The translations under genes and the position numbers were made by a program. The notes beneath the pieces are model-generated. The model was not told where the DNA came from. It saw only the letters and a list, made by a program, of their open reading frames with translations, and searched no databases. 64,000 nt of DNA from Candidatus Flexicrinis proximus (GTDB taxonomy: Bacteria > Chloroflexota > Anaerolineae > Aggregatilineales > Phototrophicaceae), in NCBI GenBank assembly GCA_016712885.1, contig JADJQF010000016.1, forward strand, positions 124,001-188,000, in the 5' to 3' direction. Positions 52,235-60,929 of this stretch are shown here, one piece after another (within the stretch, counting starts at the first letter, position 1; every line of letters begins with the position of its first letter).

Positions 52235-53758
52235 ATGTCTGAACCTGTATCGATGAACAAGATCCTGATTGCCAATCGTGGCGAGATCGCCGTACGTGTG
52301 ATTCGCGCCTGTCGCGACCTCGGTATCCCGACCGTAGCGGTCTACTCCGACGCCGACCGCGCCGCGCTGCACGTGCGCTTTGCCGACGAGGCGGTGCACA
52401 TCGGGCCGCCGCCGGTGCGCGACAGCTACCTGCGCATCGAGCAGTTGATTGCCGCGGCCAAGAAAACCGGTGCTGAGGCCATCCATCCGGGCTACGGCCT
52501 GCTCAGCGAGCGCGAGGCCTTCGCGCAGGCCTGTGCCGATGCCGGCCTGATCTTCATCGGGCCGCCGCCGAGCGCTATCCGCACCATGGGCGATAAGCAG
52601 GCCGCGCGCGAAGCCGTCAAGAAATATGGCGTGCCGGTGGTGCCGGGAACCGAACCCGGCATGCGCGACGACGAAATCATTACCTACGCCGAGAAATTCA
52701 TCGGCTTCCCGCTAATCGTCAAGGCCGCGGCGGGTGGCGGCGGCAAGGGTATGCGCTCGGTCTACAAGGCCGAGGACTTGCCGGCGGCGCTGGCAACGGC
52801 GCGGCGCGAGGCTGAGTCCGCCTTTGGCGACGGCCGCGTCTACGCCGAAAAACTGCTGGTCGGCGCGCGCCATATCGAATTCCAGATCCTGGCCGATACC
52901 CACGGCAATGTGATCCACCTCGGCGAGCGCGAGTGCAGCATCCAGCGCCGTCACCAGAAACTGGTCGAGGAAGCACCTTCGCCGTTCATGGACGCCGAAC
53001 TGCGCCAGCGCATGGGCGAGATGGCGATTGCCGCCGCGAAATCGGTCGGCTACGTCAACGCCGGCACCATCGAATGCCTCGTCGACAAAGACAAGAATTA
53101 CTACTTCCTGGAGATGAATACGCGCCTCCAGGTCGAACACCCGGTCACCGAACTGGTCACCGGCGTCGATCTGGTCAAAGAGCAGATCCGTATCGCGCGC
53201 GGCCGCCGCATGGGGCCGACCGAAAGTGTCCTCGACCCGAAGGGCTGGGCCATCGAGTGCCGCATCAACGCCGAAGACCCCTATAACGGCTTTATCCCGT
53301 CGGTCGGCAAAATCACCACGCTTATTACACCGACCGGGCCGGGCGTGCGCGTCGATCACGGCGTCTACAGTGGCTTCGAGATCACGCCCTATTACGACAG
53401 CATGATCGGCAAGCTGATCTGCTTCGGCGAGACGCGCTCCGAGGCCGTGCTGCGCATGCGCCGCGCCCTCAACGAATATACGATCATGGGCGTCAAGCAC
53501 AACATCCCCTTCCACATCAACCTGCTGAACTCCTTCAGTTTCATCGCCGGACAGTTCGATACCAAGTTCGTGGAAGAGCGCTTCTCGATGTCGTCGTATG
53601 AGACCGCGCCGAGCGATGACGAACTCGAATATGCCGCCATCGCCGCGACTCTGGTCGCGCACCGCAACCAGCAGCTGGCGACTCAGGTGGTGGCCCCGGG
53701 CAAGCGCGACGCAAGCAACTGGAAATGGCTTACCCGCTACGAGCGAATGCACAGATAG
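52235..53758 (+). CDS. accC: Biotin carboxylase subunit of acyl-CoA carboxylase
   Basis: The start NKILIANRGEIAVRVIRACR, the ATP-grasp KAAAGGGGKGMRSV near residue 168, the active-site FLEMNTRLQVEHPVTELVTG near 295, and the RINAEDP block are the accC/pccA pattern. The length, 507, is the biotin carboxylase only; the carrier domain is the next gene. AGAGGAAGCACAGAACG precedes the first ATG; a second in-frame ATG lies six codons on. Confidence 0.94.
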   Translation: MSEPVSMNKILIANRGEIAVRVIRACRDLGIPTVAVYSDADRAALHVRFADEAVHIGPPPVRDSYLRIEQLIAAAKKTGAEAIHPGYGLLSEREAFAQACADAGLIFIGPPPSAIRTMGDKQAAREAVKKYGVPVVPGTEPGMRDDEIITYAEKFIGFPLIVKAAAGGGGKGMRSVYKAEDLPAALATARREAESAFGDGRVYAEKLLVGARHIEFQILADTHGNVIHLGERECSIQRRHQKLVEEAPSPFMDAELRQRMGEMAIAAAKSVGYVNAGTIECLVDKDKNYYFLEMNTRLQVEHPVTELVTGVDLVKEQIRIARGRRMGPTESVLDPKGWAIECRINAEDPYNGFIPSVGKITTLITPTGPGVRVDHGVYSGFEITPYYDSMIGKLICFGETRSEAVLRMRRALNEYTIMGVKHNIPFHINLLNSFSFIAGQFDTKFVEERFSMSSYETAPSDDELEYAAIAATLVAHRNQQLATQVVAPGKRDASNWKWLTRYERMHR

Positions 53759-53860
53759 CTTCCAGCGAAGGACGACGCAGTTGAAGACCAGAGACGCACA
53801 GAACGCCGTGAATACCGAACAGACGCTCACTGAAGCTGGCCGCTGGCCGCTGGATACTGG

Positions 53861-54364
53861 ATGCCCGATATGAAATACATCACGACCATCAACGGCAAGA
53901 AGTTCGAAGTCGACATCCGTAACGACGGCTCGGTCTGGGTTGGCGGCAAGCGCCGCGAGGTTGATTTCCTCGCGCTTGGCCCGACCCTGTACTCGATCAT
54001 CATGGACACCGTCCAGCACGAAATCGTCGTGGAGAGCGAAGAAGACTCGGTCGAGGTGTTGATTAGCGGACGGCTGTATACCGGCTCGGTGCTGGACGAG
54101 CGCACCCAGCTCATGCTGTCGCGGCGCGGTGGCCTGCAGGCGGACAGCGGCGAAGTGACCATCCGTGCGCCGATGCCTGGGCTGATCGCTGTCGTCCTGT
54201 GCAAAGAGGGAGATGCCGTCGAAGCCGGCCAGACGCTGGTGATCCTTGAGTCGATGAAAATGCAGAACGAGCTGAAAGCGCCGCGTGCCGGAACCGTCCA
54301 GCGTGTCAGCGTGTCCGACGGCCAGACCGTCGAACAGCGCAAGGTGCTCGTCACGCTGACCTAA
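53861..54364 (+). CDS. Biotin carboxyl carrier protein
   Basis: The 167-residue protein ends with a biotinyl domain (VTIRAPMPGLIAVVLCKEGD, then VILESMKMQNELKAP), with the biotinylated Lys in ESMKM. The N-terminal half (KKFEVDIRNDGSVWVGGKRR) is the linker part that docks to the carboxylase, as in propionyl-CoA carboxylase carriers. Two ATGs are possible, three codons apart. The last gene of the operon. Confidence 0.92.
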   Translation: MPDMKYITTINGKKFEVDIRNDGSVWVGGKRREVDFLALGPTLYSIIMDTVQHEIVVESEEDSVEVLISGRLYTGSVLDERTQLMLSRRGGLQADSGEVTIRAPMPGLIAVVLCKEGDAVEAGQTLVILESMKMQNELKAPRAGTVQRVSVSDGQTVEQRKVLVTLT

Positions 54365-54374
54365 AGGCTGTCAT

Positions 54375-54540
54375 GCATGTAGGCTGGAGGCGCTGCCTCC
54401 ATACCTCCACCGGAGGGTGACACACCCTCTGGACTCCCGTCTCTCGCTTGCGCGGCGCGCAAGCGAACAAAGAGGTGCAGGAGGCTCAGCCTCCTGCTGG
54501 GGTTTGGGGTGAAACCCCAAAACAACCCATCACTTAGCAC
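54375..54540 (-). repeat. Multi-hairpin repeat R11
   Basis: Inverse copy with GGAGGCGCTGCCTCC, the CCAGAGGGTG/CACCCTCTGG hairpin, CTCGCTTGCGCG / CGCGCAAGCGA in the centre, GCAGGAGGC/GCCTCCTGC and TTTGGGGTG/CACCCCAAA. It separates the biotin carrier gene and the MBL-fold gene, which are convergent. Confidence 0.9.
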
Positions 54541-54551
54541 TTCGTTTCACT

Positions 54552-55367
54552 TCAGTTCACGTCTTCGATCGCCGCGATGTACCGCTCTGCGGAACGCTTG
54601 ACCGCGGCGTTGCCATCGGTATCGACCACGTTCTCGTACCAGCCGTTATAGATCCGGTCGAAGGCGAACGGCCCGACCGCCGCGGCGATTCGCCGTACCG
54701 CCGACGCGCGCAGCGGGATCATGTTCGGGTAGCTGTACATGAAGCTGACATAGCGCCGGTCAGCGACGATCTGGATCGTGTCGCCGGTCAGCAGTGCGCC
54801 GCGTCCATCGGCCCCTGCCGCCCAGTGCAGCACCGTGCTCCCGGCAAAATGTCCGCCGCAGCGGATCAGCGTAAGCCCGTCGCCGAGCGGGAACGTTTCG
54901 CTGTCCCAATACTGAATCTGCGCTGCGGGGCGCTGCACATACGGGCGGTTGTCGGCGTGCAGATAGATCGGGAGGCCGCCGAAGGCCTCACTCCACGCCA
55001 CCATGCTCGAATAGAAATGTGGGTGCGAGATCGCGATGGCCGTCAGGCCGCCGAGCGCGTTGATACGCTCGACCGTAGCCTCGTCGATCAGCGAGATGCA
55101 GTCCCACAGCACATTCTCGGCGGGGGTCTGGATCAGCAGCGCACGCTGGCCGATGGCGAAACGCGGTTCGCTGCCGATACCGGTCAGATTTGGCTCCAGT
55201 TGCCGGAAAAGGTTGGCACGCTCGGCGCGCAGGTCTTCCAGCGTCGTCCACTGCTGGCCGTTGTGGCCGATATACTGGCGCTCGTCTTCGCAGATCGGAC
55301 AGTGTTCCGGCGGGCTTGCGCTTTCCAGATACTGGGTACCGCAGGTCACGCAGATGAAATTGGGCAT
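54552..55367 (-). CDS. MBL-fold protein with rubredoxin-like zinc finger
   Basis: The N-terminal FICVTCGTQYLESA and CPICEDE give two CxxC pairs, as in a zinc-ribbon or rubredoxin-like domain. The C-terminal MBL domain shows AIAISHPHFYSSMVAWSE, GGHFAGSTVLHW and LLTGDTIQIV. Here the MBL HxHxDH is reduced to SHPHFYSS, so the metal site is degenerate. 271 residues. The start MPNFICV is chosen; the longer frame is repeat sequence. Confidence 0.8.
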   Translation of the reverse strand: MPNFICVTCGTQYLESASPPEHCPICEDERQYIGHNGQQWTTLEDLRAERANLFRQLEPNLTGIGSEPRFAIGQRALLIQTPAENVLWDCISLIDEATVERINALGGLTAIAISHPHFYSSMVAWSEAFGGLPIYLHADNRPYVQRPAAQIQYWDSETFPLGDGLTLIRCGGHFAGSTVLHWAAGADGRGALLTGDTIQIVADRRYVSFMYSYPNMIPLRASAVRRIAAAVGPFAFDRIYNGWYENVVDTDGNAAVKRSAERYIAAIEDVN

Positions 55368-55415
55368 GCTGTAGCGGCCTCCTGTACGCGAATTGCAGAC
55401 CGTAGTGATGAATAA

Positions 55416-55585
55416 ACTTAGGGTTTCACCCCAAACCCCAGCAGGGATTTGCATCCCTGCACCCTGCCTCTGCCGTTGGCTGCGCCTGCGAAGCCAACGG
55501 CCATGAGGGAGTCCAGAGGGCGCAAGCCCTTTGGTAGAGCTACGGAGGCGGAGCCTCCGCAAGACCTTATCCATACCTCGCGTTA
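55416..55585 (+). repeat. Multi-hairpin repeat R12
   Basis: Standard order with central arms GTTGGCTGCGC / GCGAAGCCAAC (one mismatch). The right end is CTTATCCATACCTCGCGTTA, the inverted form of the left end of R6. The left end is not clear. Confidence 0.85.
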
Positions 55586-55855
55586 TTTAAGCAGACTTGG
55601 CCGCAACTTCAAAACTGTCCCTACAACAGCGTGCTCACGCTGTTGTAGGGACGCCCTACGAGGCGTCCGCTGGATGACAAACAGCCACTGGCGGAGGAAT
55701 GTGACGTTTACCACCGCCGATTGATGACTATTCATCGTCTGGCTCTATATATACTGGTGTTATTCGTGTGAATACCGTCGCCTGAGTCATGACCTGCCGA
55801 GCGAGTGCGGGACAGTTGCTGGCCGGAAGTTCTGGCGTGTGGGGAGGGGCAGCCG
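55586..55855. other. Spacer with a perfect 17-bp inverted repeat
   Basis: GTCCCTACAACAGCGTG (55617-55633) and CACGCTGTTGTAGGGAC (55636-55652) are perfect arms separated by 2 nt. A second pair GGACGCC / GGCGTCC follows at 55649-55668. No other feature is recognised up to the ferredoxin gene. Confidence 0.7.
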
Positions 55856-56119
55856 ATGACGAACTGGAGTGAGTTCATCCGGGGTGTGGTTCAGCGTCAG
55901 CCACCCGGCAGCAACGGACGGCACCCCGCGGATTGGCACATCGTCGTGAACCGCAGCGTCTGCCTGGGCTGCGGTGCCTGTGTCGCGGTGTGCCCGCCTG
56001 ACGTGCTCTTTCTTCACAACGGATACCTGGCTATCGACGCCGGGACCTGTACCCGCTGCGAACGCTGTGTAAAGATGTGTCCGGTCCACGCCTTGTCCGC
56101 TGCGCAGGAGCCGTCATGA
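55856..56119 (+). CDS. 4Fe-4S dicluster ferredoxin
   Basis: The 87-residue protein contains NRSVCLGCGACVAVCPPDVL and TCTRCERCVKMCPVHALS, two CxxCxxCxxxCP motifs for two [4Fe-4S] clusters. The ATG follows GGGGAGGGGCAGCC. The stop overlaps the next ATG (ATGA), so it is translationally coupled to the geranylgeranyl reductase gene and is its likely electron donor. Confidence 0.9.
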   Translation: MTNWSEFIRGVVQRQPPGSNGRHPADWHIVVNRSVCLGCGACVAVCPPDVLFLHNGYLAIDAGTCTRCERCVKMCPVHALSAAQEPS

Positions 56120-57303
56120 CCGACTGGGATGTCGTCGTCGTCGGGGCGGGGCCTGCTGGATCGGTCGCCGCGCGACGGCTGGCCGAACAGGGATTTCGCG
56201 TCCTGCTGATCGAGAAACGGCAGGAGATCGGTGTTCCGGTACGCTGCGCGGAGGCCATCGGCGCGGATACCACCCGGCCCTTTATCGAGATTGACCCGCG
56301 GTGGGTCGAAGCACGCATTTCGACTTATGCGATTCATAGTGCATCCGGCGCTTCGCTGACTGTCCCGCCGACCGAGCCCACCCTCGTGGTAAACCGCAAG
56401 GTCTTCGACTGGGAATTAGCGCATCTCGCCGCGCAGGCGGGCGCGGACGTGCGGACGCGAACCGAAGCGGCTGGGCTGGTTGTCGAGCAGGGCGCTGTCA
56501 CCGGAATCAAGCTCAACAGTTCGGGGAAACCCACTGAGATCAGGACGCGGCTCGTGATCGCCGCCGACGGAACCGAGTCGCAGGTCGCACGCTGGGCTGG
56601 CCTGAAGACGGTTCCGCCAATGGCCGATTACTACGTCGGCTTTCAGCTTCTGCTCGGCGGCCTGCACGATAGGATCGACCCGACCGTTTGCGAGTATCAT
56701 CTGGATCGGGCGTTTCCGGGCGGCTACGGCTGGGTCTTCCCAAAAGGGGACGACACCGCCAATGTGGGTCTGGTGATCACCGCGGATCGCGCCGCCGAGA
56801 CCTCGGCCCGGGATCTGCTGTACCGGTTTGTGGCGCGCCGCTATCCCGGCGCCAGCGTTCTGGGTGAAGTCGCCGGCGGGATACCGGTCACCGGCGCGCT
56901 GAAGAAGATGGTCGCCGGCGGGTTGATGGTCGTCGGTGATGCCGCCCATCAGGCCGATCCCCTGACCGCCGGTGGGATCAATCTGGGCATGGTCGGGGCG
57001 GATTTGGCCGCGCAGGTCGCCGCCGATGCCCTGAGTACAGACGACGTTTCCGCCAGCGCGCTCGGCGCCTACGAGACCCGCTGGCAGGATCGTTTCGGCG
57101 CGCAGCACCGCGCGCTCTACAGCATCCGTAAGATGGTATCGCGGATGGACGATGCACAGATCGAACGCCTGATCAACGCGGCCTCCGGCTTACCTCTGGA
57201 GACCATGGACCTGCGTCAGATCCTGTTCGAAATCTTCAAATCCGAGCCGCGTTTACTGATCGAGGTCGGGGCGCTGGTCGCCACCGGCCTGATTCTGAAA
57301 TAA
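56116..57303 (+). CDS. Geranylgeranyl reductase-family flavoprotein
   Basis: FAD-binding motif DVVVVGAGPAGSVAARRLAE at the start, then GVPVRCAEAIGADT (the family Cys near residue 44), VIAADGTESQVARWAG, and the FAD-ribityl motif LMVVGDAAHQADPLTAGGIN near 280. These enzymes reduce isoprenoid side chains of quinones, chlorophyll or lipids. 395 residues. A ferredoxin partner fits the archaeal and bacterial type. Confidence 0.9.
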   Translation: MTDWDVVVVGAGPAGSVAARRLAEQGFRVLLIEKRQEIGVPVRCAEAIGADTTRPFIEIDPRWVEARISTYAIHSASGASLTVPPTEPTLVVNRKVFDWELAHLAAQAGADVRTRTEAAGLVVEQGAVTGIKLNSSGKPTEIRTRLVIAADGTESQVARWAGLKTVPPMADYYVGFQLLLGGLHDRIDPTVCEYHLDRAFPGGYGWVFPKGDDTANVGLVITADRAAETSARDLLYRFVARRYPGASVLGEVAGGIPVTGALKKMVAGGLMVVGDAAHQADPLTAGGINLGMVGADLAAQVAADALSTDDVSASALGAYETRWQDRFGAQHRALYSIRKMVSRMDDAQIERLINAASGLPLETMDLRQILFEIFKSEPRLLIEVGALVATGLILK

Positions 57304-57304
57304 C

Positions 57305-57384
57305 GTGCGTTACCGGTAAAGTCTCGCAGAGGCTCCGCCAGAGGCTCCAGCCTCCTGCCGGGGCGTGGGGCGGAGCCCCACACT
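57305..57384 (-). repeat. Partial multi-hairpin repeat R13
   Basis: A short inverse copy: CAGAGGCTCCGCCAGAGG, GCCTCCTGCCGGGGCG and TGGGGCGGAGCCCCA. It lies between the reductase stop and the phosphohexomutase stop. AACGTGCGTTACC at its left end may be a degenerate terminal repeat. Confidence 0.65.
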
Positions 57385-58822
57385 ATCCCGCGACGGCCTC
57401 CCGCCCGAGGGCGGACCCGGCCTCCAGCAGTGCCGCGACCGCTTCCGGCGTGCGCGCTTCGGCATACACCCGCAGCACGGGTTCGGTCCCGCTGGGCCGG
57501 ATCAGCAGCCATCCGCCATCCGCCATCAGGTATTTCACGCCGTCGAGCGTCTCGACCTTCAGGATCGATTCGCCGTTGAGGCGGCCGGGCGCGTTTTGCG
57601 CCAGCTGTTCGGTCATCTGCGCCTTGGGCAGCGTGCGCGCCAGTTGGGTGTCGATGCGGCCGTAATGGGCTGGCCCATAGGTCGCCTGCAGGTCCGCCAC
57701 GATCGCATGCAGCGGCGCCTGATAGGCCGCCATCACTTCCAGCAGCATCAGGCCCATCAGCACGCCGTCCCCTTCGGGGATGTGGCCGCGGATGCTGATG
57801 CCGCCGCTCTCCTCGCCGCCGATCAACACGTCGTTGCGCGTCATCAGGTCGGCGATATGGTTGAATCCGACCGGCGTCTCATGCAGCGTCAGGCCATGCG
57901 CCTTGCAGATGGCGTCGATCATGGTCGTCGTGCTGACGGTTTTCACCACCTCCCCGCGCAGGCCCTTGCGCTCGACCAGCAGGCGCAGCGTCAGCGCAAA
58001 TACATGGTGAGGGTCGATGAAATTGCCGAAGGCATCGACGGCCCCGATCCGGTCGGCATCGCCATCCGTCGCCAGCCCGACATCGGCCCGTGCGTTCCTG
58101 ACCGCCGCCACCAGCGCCGTCAGATGCTTCAGGATCGGCTCGGGGTGGATGCCCCCGAATCCGGGGTTCAGGTCGCTGCGGATATCGGTCACCTTGGCCC
58201 GTGACCGGCGCAGCATCCCGCTGAACGCCCCGCGCCCCGCGCCCCACATCGCGTCGTGAATGATGTTCAGCTCGGCGCTGTTGATCGTGTCGATATCGAC
58301 GATCGTCCCCAAATGCTCGTAATACACCCAGCTGGGGTCGAAGCGCCGGATTTGCTCGCGGGTCAGACCCTCTTCGTAGTCGATCACGCGCGGAATACGC
58401 CCGGAGGCCAGGTTTTCCTGCAGCCGCGCTTCGATACGCTTGCAGGCATCGGCCGTCGCGCTGCCGCCATAGGCCGACTTGAGCTTGAAGCCGTTATATC
58501 GCGGCGGGTTATGGCTGGCCGTGATCACGACGCCGGCAGCAGCGCCTTTCGCCACCACGTTATAGCTGATCGCCGGGGTTGGCGTATCCGAGCGCGTCAG
58601 CCAGACGACAAGGCCGTTGGCGGCCAGCACGCGCGCCGTTTCCTGCGCAAAGCGGTCGGAAAGGAAGCGCGTATCATAGCCGACGACCACTTCCGGCGCG
58701 GCTGCTCCGCTGTGTTCGCTGACCAGCACATCGGCCAGGGCCTGACTTACGTGGCGCACATTTTCGAAGGTAAAGGTATCCGCGATGACCGCGCGCCAGC
58801 CGTCGGTGCCGAAATGAATCAT
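57383..58822 (-). CDS. Phosphoglucomutase/phosphomannomutase
   Basis: The four-domain alpha-D-phosphohexomutase pattern is present: FGTDGWRAVIADTFTFENV, active Ser in GVVITASHNPPRYNGFK near residue 105, metal-binding LATDGDADRIGAVD near 250, sugar-binding IGGEESGGISIRGH and the phosphate-binding LIRPSGTEPVLRVYAE. 479 residues. Glucosamine mutase is not excluded. It is monocistronic. Confidence 0.93.
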   Translation of the reverse strand: MIHFGTDGWRAVIADTFTFENVRHVSQALADVLVSEHSGAAAPEVVVGYDTRFLSDRFAQETARVLAANGLVVWLTRSDTPTPAISYNVVAKGAAAGVVITASHNPPRYNGFKLKSAYGGSATADACKRIEARLQENLASGRIPRVIDYEEGLTREQIRRFDPSWVYYEHLGTIVDIDTINSAELNIIHDAMWGAGRGAFSGMLRRSRAKVTDIRSDLNPGFGGIHPEPILKHLTALVAAVRNARADVGLATDGDADRIGAVDAFGNFIDPHHVFALTLRLLVERKGLRGEVVKTVSTTTMIDAICKAHGLTLHETPVGFNHIADLMTRNDVLIGGEESGGISIRGHIPEGDGVLMGLMLLEVMAAYQAPLHAIVADLQATYGPAHYGRIDTQLARTLPKAQMTEQLAQNAPGRLNGESILKVETLDGVKYLMADGGWLLIRPSGTEPVLRVYAEARTPEAVAALLEAGSALGREAVAG

Positions 58823-58934
58823 AATGAAAAGTCAGCTTTCCGTGAAAAACACACAATCAGGGACGTGTGCCGGGTCGACAAGGCCTATCCTGCCGCATTC
58901 TAAACCGGCCTCTAGCCTCTGACTATGCAGACTT

Positions 58935-59570
58935 TTAAGAAATGACGGTGAGGATGTCGTCGAGGATCGCGGCGATCCGGTGGATTTCTTCGTTGATGAC
59001 GCGCACGTGCTTGCGGCGCTTTTCCGCCGGCATCGCGTCCCCGTAGCTGTCCAACAGGTCGGCGGACGAACCCGCCGCGGCCAACGGGTTGCGGAATTCG
59101 TGCAGAATCCGCTCGATGACCCGGGCCTTGGTCTGGATCATTTCCAGGTCTTTGGCAATCGATGCGCGTTCGTATTTTTCATCGAGCCGCGCTGACTGCT
59201 CGGCTGTAAGGGCGTGCAAATCCTGAACGACCACAATCCCCAGCGCGGGTGTCCCGGGCGCGGTACTCAGGCGGCGGACGGTGATGTTGAACACCTTATC
59301 TCCCGAAGGCCAGACCGTCGCGGTCGGCGTACCGGTCAGCGCCGCCACAAACCAGTGCGACAGCAGCTCGTTTTCCTGCGGGTTGAAAATTTCCGAGACA
59401 TGGCGGCCTTCAATATCGCCAGGCAGGCCGAACAACGGCATCAAATCGCCACCCGCGATGATGATGCGGAGGGTGTCGTCGAAGAGGGCGGCTGCGCTGT
59501 TGGGGAGGTTGTTGATGAGAAGGCGATACAGCGATATTTCGGCGCGTACAGGCTGATTAATAGCAAACAT
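58935..59570 (-). CDS. PAS-HisKA protein without ATPase domain (1)
   Basis: The 211-residue protein has a PAS-like domain (LLINNLPNSAAALFDDTLRI, GRHVSEIFNPQENELLSHWF) and a HisKA helix with the H box ERILHEFRNPLAAAGSSAD, in which the His can be phosphorylated. It stops after the dimerisation helices (EEIHRIAAILDDILTVIS), so the HATPase_c domain is missing and no frame continues it. It resembles the neighbour at 59818-60579, so the shortened form is a shared design. Confidence 0.8.
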   Translation of the reverse strand: MFAINQPVRAEISLYRLLINNLPNSAAALFDDTLRIIIAGGDLMPLFGLPGDIEGRHVSEIFNPQENELLSHWFVAALTGTPTATVWPSGDKVFNITVRRLSTAPGTPALGIVVVQDLHALTAEQSARLDEKYERASIAKDLEMIQTKARVIERILHEFRNPLAAAGSSADLLDSYGDAMPAEKRRKHVRVINEEIHRIAAILDDILTVIS

Positions 59571-59817
59571 GCAAAACTTGCCTTCACAGAGGTATGCGCA
59601 TCATTGTCCCCGCTTTAAGCGGACTGTCAACGGGTTTTTAGGTAAACCTAACCCCGGCAGCGGGTTAGGGGGTCTTTAAGGGAGGTTTCGTGATGGTACT
59701 CAGGTACCGTTAATAATTGGCTTTATTTCAGCCGGGGCGCAACTCGGGCGGAGGTGCTATGTAGCCAGTGAACGCCTCTATACAGAATCGTTACAAAACG
59801 ACCGCAGGCGCTGGTCG
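59571..59817. other. Spacer between two PAS-HisKA genes
   Basis: Contains a CTAACCC/CGGGTTAG hairpin (near 59650-59672) and a GGTAC..GGTACC motif near 59695. No promoter or gene is identified with certainty. Confidence 0.35.
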
Positions 59818-60579
59818 TCAGTTGCTGATCTGTGCCAGTTGGGCCAGCGTCTGCTGCAGCACCTGTACTTCTTCGTTGATCCGGCGCAAATGCTCGGCGC
59901 GCTTCTCCGCGCTCATGCGGGCCTCGTAGCGTTCGACCATCTCGGCTGACGACAGCAGCCCCGCCAGCGGATTGCGGATTTCATGCAGCACCTGCTCGAT
60001 GATCGCCGCGCGGGCACGGCTGGTCGCCACCTCGCGTTCGAGGACGGCGCGCAGGCGCTCTTCCTGCAGCTTGTCTTCCTGCAGATGTACGAGGTCCGTC
60101 ACATCCTGCCCGACCACGATCGCGCCGAACAGGCCGCCGGCGGCGTCGTAGATCGGCGTGCAGATCACCAGCGTCGACATCGTCCCGTCGATTTCGAGAC
60201 TCCGCACATTTTCACCCATCAGCGTGCGCCGGAGCGTCTGTTCAAGGGTGGTGGCCCCCAGGCCGGGTTTGTATTCCGAGGGCGTCTTGCCCAGCATCGC
60301 CTCGCTGGTGAATCCGAGCCGCGCGACCGTCTCACCGCCGACCAGCAGGTGCCGCATCTGCGGGTCGAAGACGCTGACGATACCGCCCGGAAAGTTGTCG
60401 ACAAGCGATTGCAGCGTGGCCTGGCTGCGGTGCAGATCGAAATTGCGCTGGTTGGCGTTCTCCAGGACCGGTTCGATGACCGCCAGCACGCGCGCCAATA
60501 CGGCCTCGTCCCCGCAAGCCGCTTCGAGGGCGCTGCGTATCCCGCTCGACAGCGTTGTACCGGGTTCCACTGTGGGCAT
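59818..60579 (-). CDS. PAS-HisKA protein without ATPase domain (2)
   Basis: A 253-residue protein with an N-terminal helical segment, a PAS domain (LVDNFPGGIVSVFDPQMRHL, LGKTPSEYKPGLG, FGAIVVGQDVTDLV) and a HisKA helix with IIEQVLHEIRNPLAGLLSSA. It ends with LQQTLAQLAQISN, before any ATPase domain. Together with the previous gene it may form a phosphotransfer or dimerising adaptor. A partner with an ATPase is not in the window. Confidence 0.8.
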   Translation of the reverse strand: MPTVEPGTTLSSGIRSALEAACGDEAVLARVLAVIEPVLENANQRNFDLHRSQATLQSLVDNFPGGIVSVFDPQMRHLLVGGETVARLGFTSEAMLGKTPSEYKPGLGATTLEQTLRRTLMGENVRSLEIDGTMSTLVICTPIYDAAGGLFGAIVVGQDVTDLVHLQEDKLQEERLRAVLEREVATSRARAAIIEQVLHEIRNPLAGLLSSAEMVERYEARMSAEKRAEHLRRINEEVQVLQQTLAQLAQISN

Positions 60580-60603
60580 GAGCCTCCCCGCAATCCAACA
60601 ATA

Positions 60604-60808
60604 GTATAACGTCAGTTATGGTTAACTTTCCGGGGCCCACCCCGGACCCCGGCAGGAGATGGCTCTCCTTCACCTCTCATATTGGCGATTTTGAGCGGCT
60701 TTGCCGCTCAAAATCGCAGATGAGGGGTCAAGGGGTGCAAACCCCTTGCGAAGGTTTGGAGGCAGCGCCTCCAAAATCAGGCGGCTTATCCATAACTGAC
60801 GTTAGTAT
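60604..60808 (+). repeat. Multi-hairpin repeat R14, with terminal inverted repeats
   Basis: The left end AACGTCAGTTATGG and the right end CCATAACTGACGTT are perfect inverted repeats of 14 bp. Inside: GGGCCCACCCCGG, GGAGATGGCTCTCC, central GCGATTTTGAGCGGC / GCCGCTCAAAATCGC, AAGGGGTG/ACCCCTT and TTGGAGGCAGCGCCTCCAA. This is the best full element. Confidence 0.9.
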
Positions 60809-60929
60809 AGAGTCACATCCCTGTGTTACAGCACAAAGGGCGCCTGTATTATACGCTTTGGCCTGCCAAAGAGTTGGGTGAAATGGGAACGATTCGTCAT
60901 AACTGCATGGATTTCCGCTACGGTGACCG

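Noticed and set aside
52712..54019. 435-codon minus-strand ORF over accC
   Set aside because: Antisense to the biotin carboxylase; no recognisable protein.
59693..59710. GGTAC repeat similar to the AGTAC..GTACT element before uxuA
   Set aside because: The spacing and context differ and the motif is short, so the similarity is probably chance.
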